From Aureococcus anophagefferens (lineage: Eukaryota > Sar > Pelagophyceae > Pelagomonadales > Pelagomonadaceae), in contig NW_008705566.1 of assembly GCF_000186865.1 (NCBI RefSeq), positions 1,667,699 to 1,731,698 of the forward strand: a stretch of 64,000 nucleotides of DNA, written 5' to 3'. This document shows positions 63,286 through 64,000 of the stretch, piece after piece (positions within the stretch are counted from its first letter, which is position 1; every line of letters starts with the position of its first letter). The notes under the pieces are model-generated. The model was not told where the DNA came from, made no database searches, and was given only the letters and a program-made list of their open reading frames with translations. The position numbers and the translations under genes were made by a program.

Positions 63286-64000
63286 GACGTCCTTAAGCCC
63301 GCGCCGATCGCGCGCGTGAGCGCCGCGACGTGGCGGAGCTGCTCCGCGGGGGCCGCGTCGAGTGCGCCGCCGTCGGACGGCCGCGCCGACGACTCGTCGG
63401 GCGGGACGACGACGCCCCACAGCGTCCGCGTGTCCATGTCCGGGTCGCCGCGGGGCGGCAGCTTCGCCATGCGCCGGAGCGCGGCGACGTCCGCCTCCTC
63501 GGGCGTCATCGTCGTGTGGCGCTTCTCGATGGCCACAAAGTCCTCGAGCCACTCGATGGCGCGGTTCCGAGGCATGACGAAGACGTCGCAGGCCGGCAGG
63601 TTCGCGCCGCACCCCTCCGTCGGCGCGCGGCCGACCTCGCCCCTACTGTGGAGGAACTCGGCCATGTCCTCGAGCGCGAGCCGGTCGCGCGCGCCCCGCG
63701 CCGTCAGCTCGACGACGGGCGGGATGGGCGCCGCCGTGCGCCGCGTGCGCTGGATCTGCACACGGTCGCTCGAGAAGCGGAGCGCGAGGGGCATCCACGG
63801 CCGCCACGACGCCTCGGGGCAGCGGACCTCGACGCCGCGCGCGACGAGCCGGAGCGTCTGCTCGTTGGGCGCGCCGGCGTGGGGCACGGCGAGCTCCAAG
63901 GTCTCGCACACGGAGACGACGACGGCGCCGCCCGCGCCGCCCGCGGCGTGCGCGACGTGGCAGTGGTGCAGCACCGCGAGCGTCTCCGACAGCGTCGCGC
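63282..64000 (-). CDS. Hypothetical protein, 5' end beyond window
   Basis: Open to the window edge in the frame ...SETLAVLHHCHVAHAAGG. At least 239 codons. Features: VVVSVCETLELAVPHAGAP, RLALEDMAEFLHSRGEVG, ACDVFVMPRNRAIEWLEDFV, AIEKRHTTMTPEEADVAALR, TLWGVVVPPDES. No domain recognised. The stop TAG overlaps that of the DGAT2 gene tail-to-tail within CTAG. Confidence 0.6.
   Translation of the reverse strand, partial: ATLSETLAVLHHCHVAHAAGGAGGAVVVSVCETLELAVPHAGAPNEQTLRLVARGVEVRCPEASWRPWMPLALRFSSDRVQIQRTRRTAAPIPPVVELTARGARDRLALEDMAEFLHSRGEVGRAPTEGCGANLPACDVFVMPRNRAIEWLEDFVAIEKRHTTMTPEEADVAALRRMAKLPPRGDPDMDTRTLWGVVVPPDESSARPSDGGALDAAPAEQLRHVAALTRAIGAGLRTS

Noticed and set aside
1..64000. CRISPR arrays, prokaryotic operons, rRNA genes, viral genes
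   Set aside because: None seen. Gene order, targeting peptides, introns and families are those of a eukaryotic nuclear genome.

Overview
This window looks like nuclear DNA of a very GC-rich, gene-dense photosynthetic stramenopile. A pelagophyte such as Aureococcus is the best guess, and this is inference. The reasons are: several presequences carry the stramenopile plastid signature (signal peptide cleaved at an A-F or A-W step, as in ATAFQAP); the gene set is purely eukaryotic (poly(A) polymerase, Pol III subunit, RGS, F-box, JmjC, UFD2, DGAT2); genes are mostly single-exon, 30-250 bp apart and often head-to-head; short introner-type introns with target-site duplications interrupt genes; and one gene reads as a selenoprotein with its own SECIS element. 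There is no prokaryotic operon structure, CRISPR array or rRNA.

Layout. 1-8.5 kb: RING-H2 protein (5' cut), ankyrin/JmjC membrane protein, tRNA-Glu(CTC), plastid DUF1517 protein, plastid ABC1/UbiB kinase, ankyrin plus 3'-5' exonuclease protein. 8.5-10 kb: an arsenite-methyltransferase-like selenoprotein with SECIS. 10-25 kb: a UFD2-core/E2 fusion, an SDR, a PH/OmpA-like protein, a glycosyltransferase split by an introner, a cyclic-nucleotide-binding/RGS protein, a PhyH dioxygenase and a LamG/glycosyltransferase. 25-45 kb: F-box-like protein, poly(A) polymerase, a MITE-like inverted-repeat element, SANT/ARM/RING protein, a 1424-aa ubiquitin-like/beta-repeat protein, an F-box/OmpA-like protein, several secreted or membrane proteins, and an EGF protein. 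45-64 kb: two plastid fibrillins, an alpha/beta hydrolase, an esterase and a C69 dipeptidase (both interrupted by the same introner), MYND protein, RPC7-like Pol III subunit, IQ-motif protein (apparent frameshift), myristoylation-type protein, CXXC zinc-finger protein, DUF1336 protein, sulfotransferase, DGAT2, and a 5'-cut gene.

The genes form no single pathway. Recurring themes are plastid maintenance (DUF1517, ABC1K, two fibrillins, lumenal protein), ubiquitin signalling (two RING proteins, UFD2-E2 fusion, F-box proteins, ubiquitin-like protein), secretory glycan and sulfate chemistry, and OmpA-like domains fused to eukaryotic modules.

Most noteworthy: (1) an in-frame UGA exactly at the second arsenic-binding cysteine of an ArsM/AS3MT-type enzyme, with a well-formed SECIS hairpin downstream; (2) three introner insertions sharing termini and target-site duplications; (3) the UFD2-core plus E2 fusion; (4) two OmpA-like domains on eukaryotic scaffolds; (5) short duplications of sequence at or just after stop codons of several genes.
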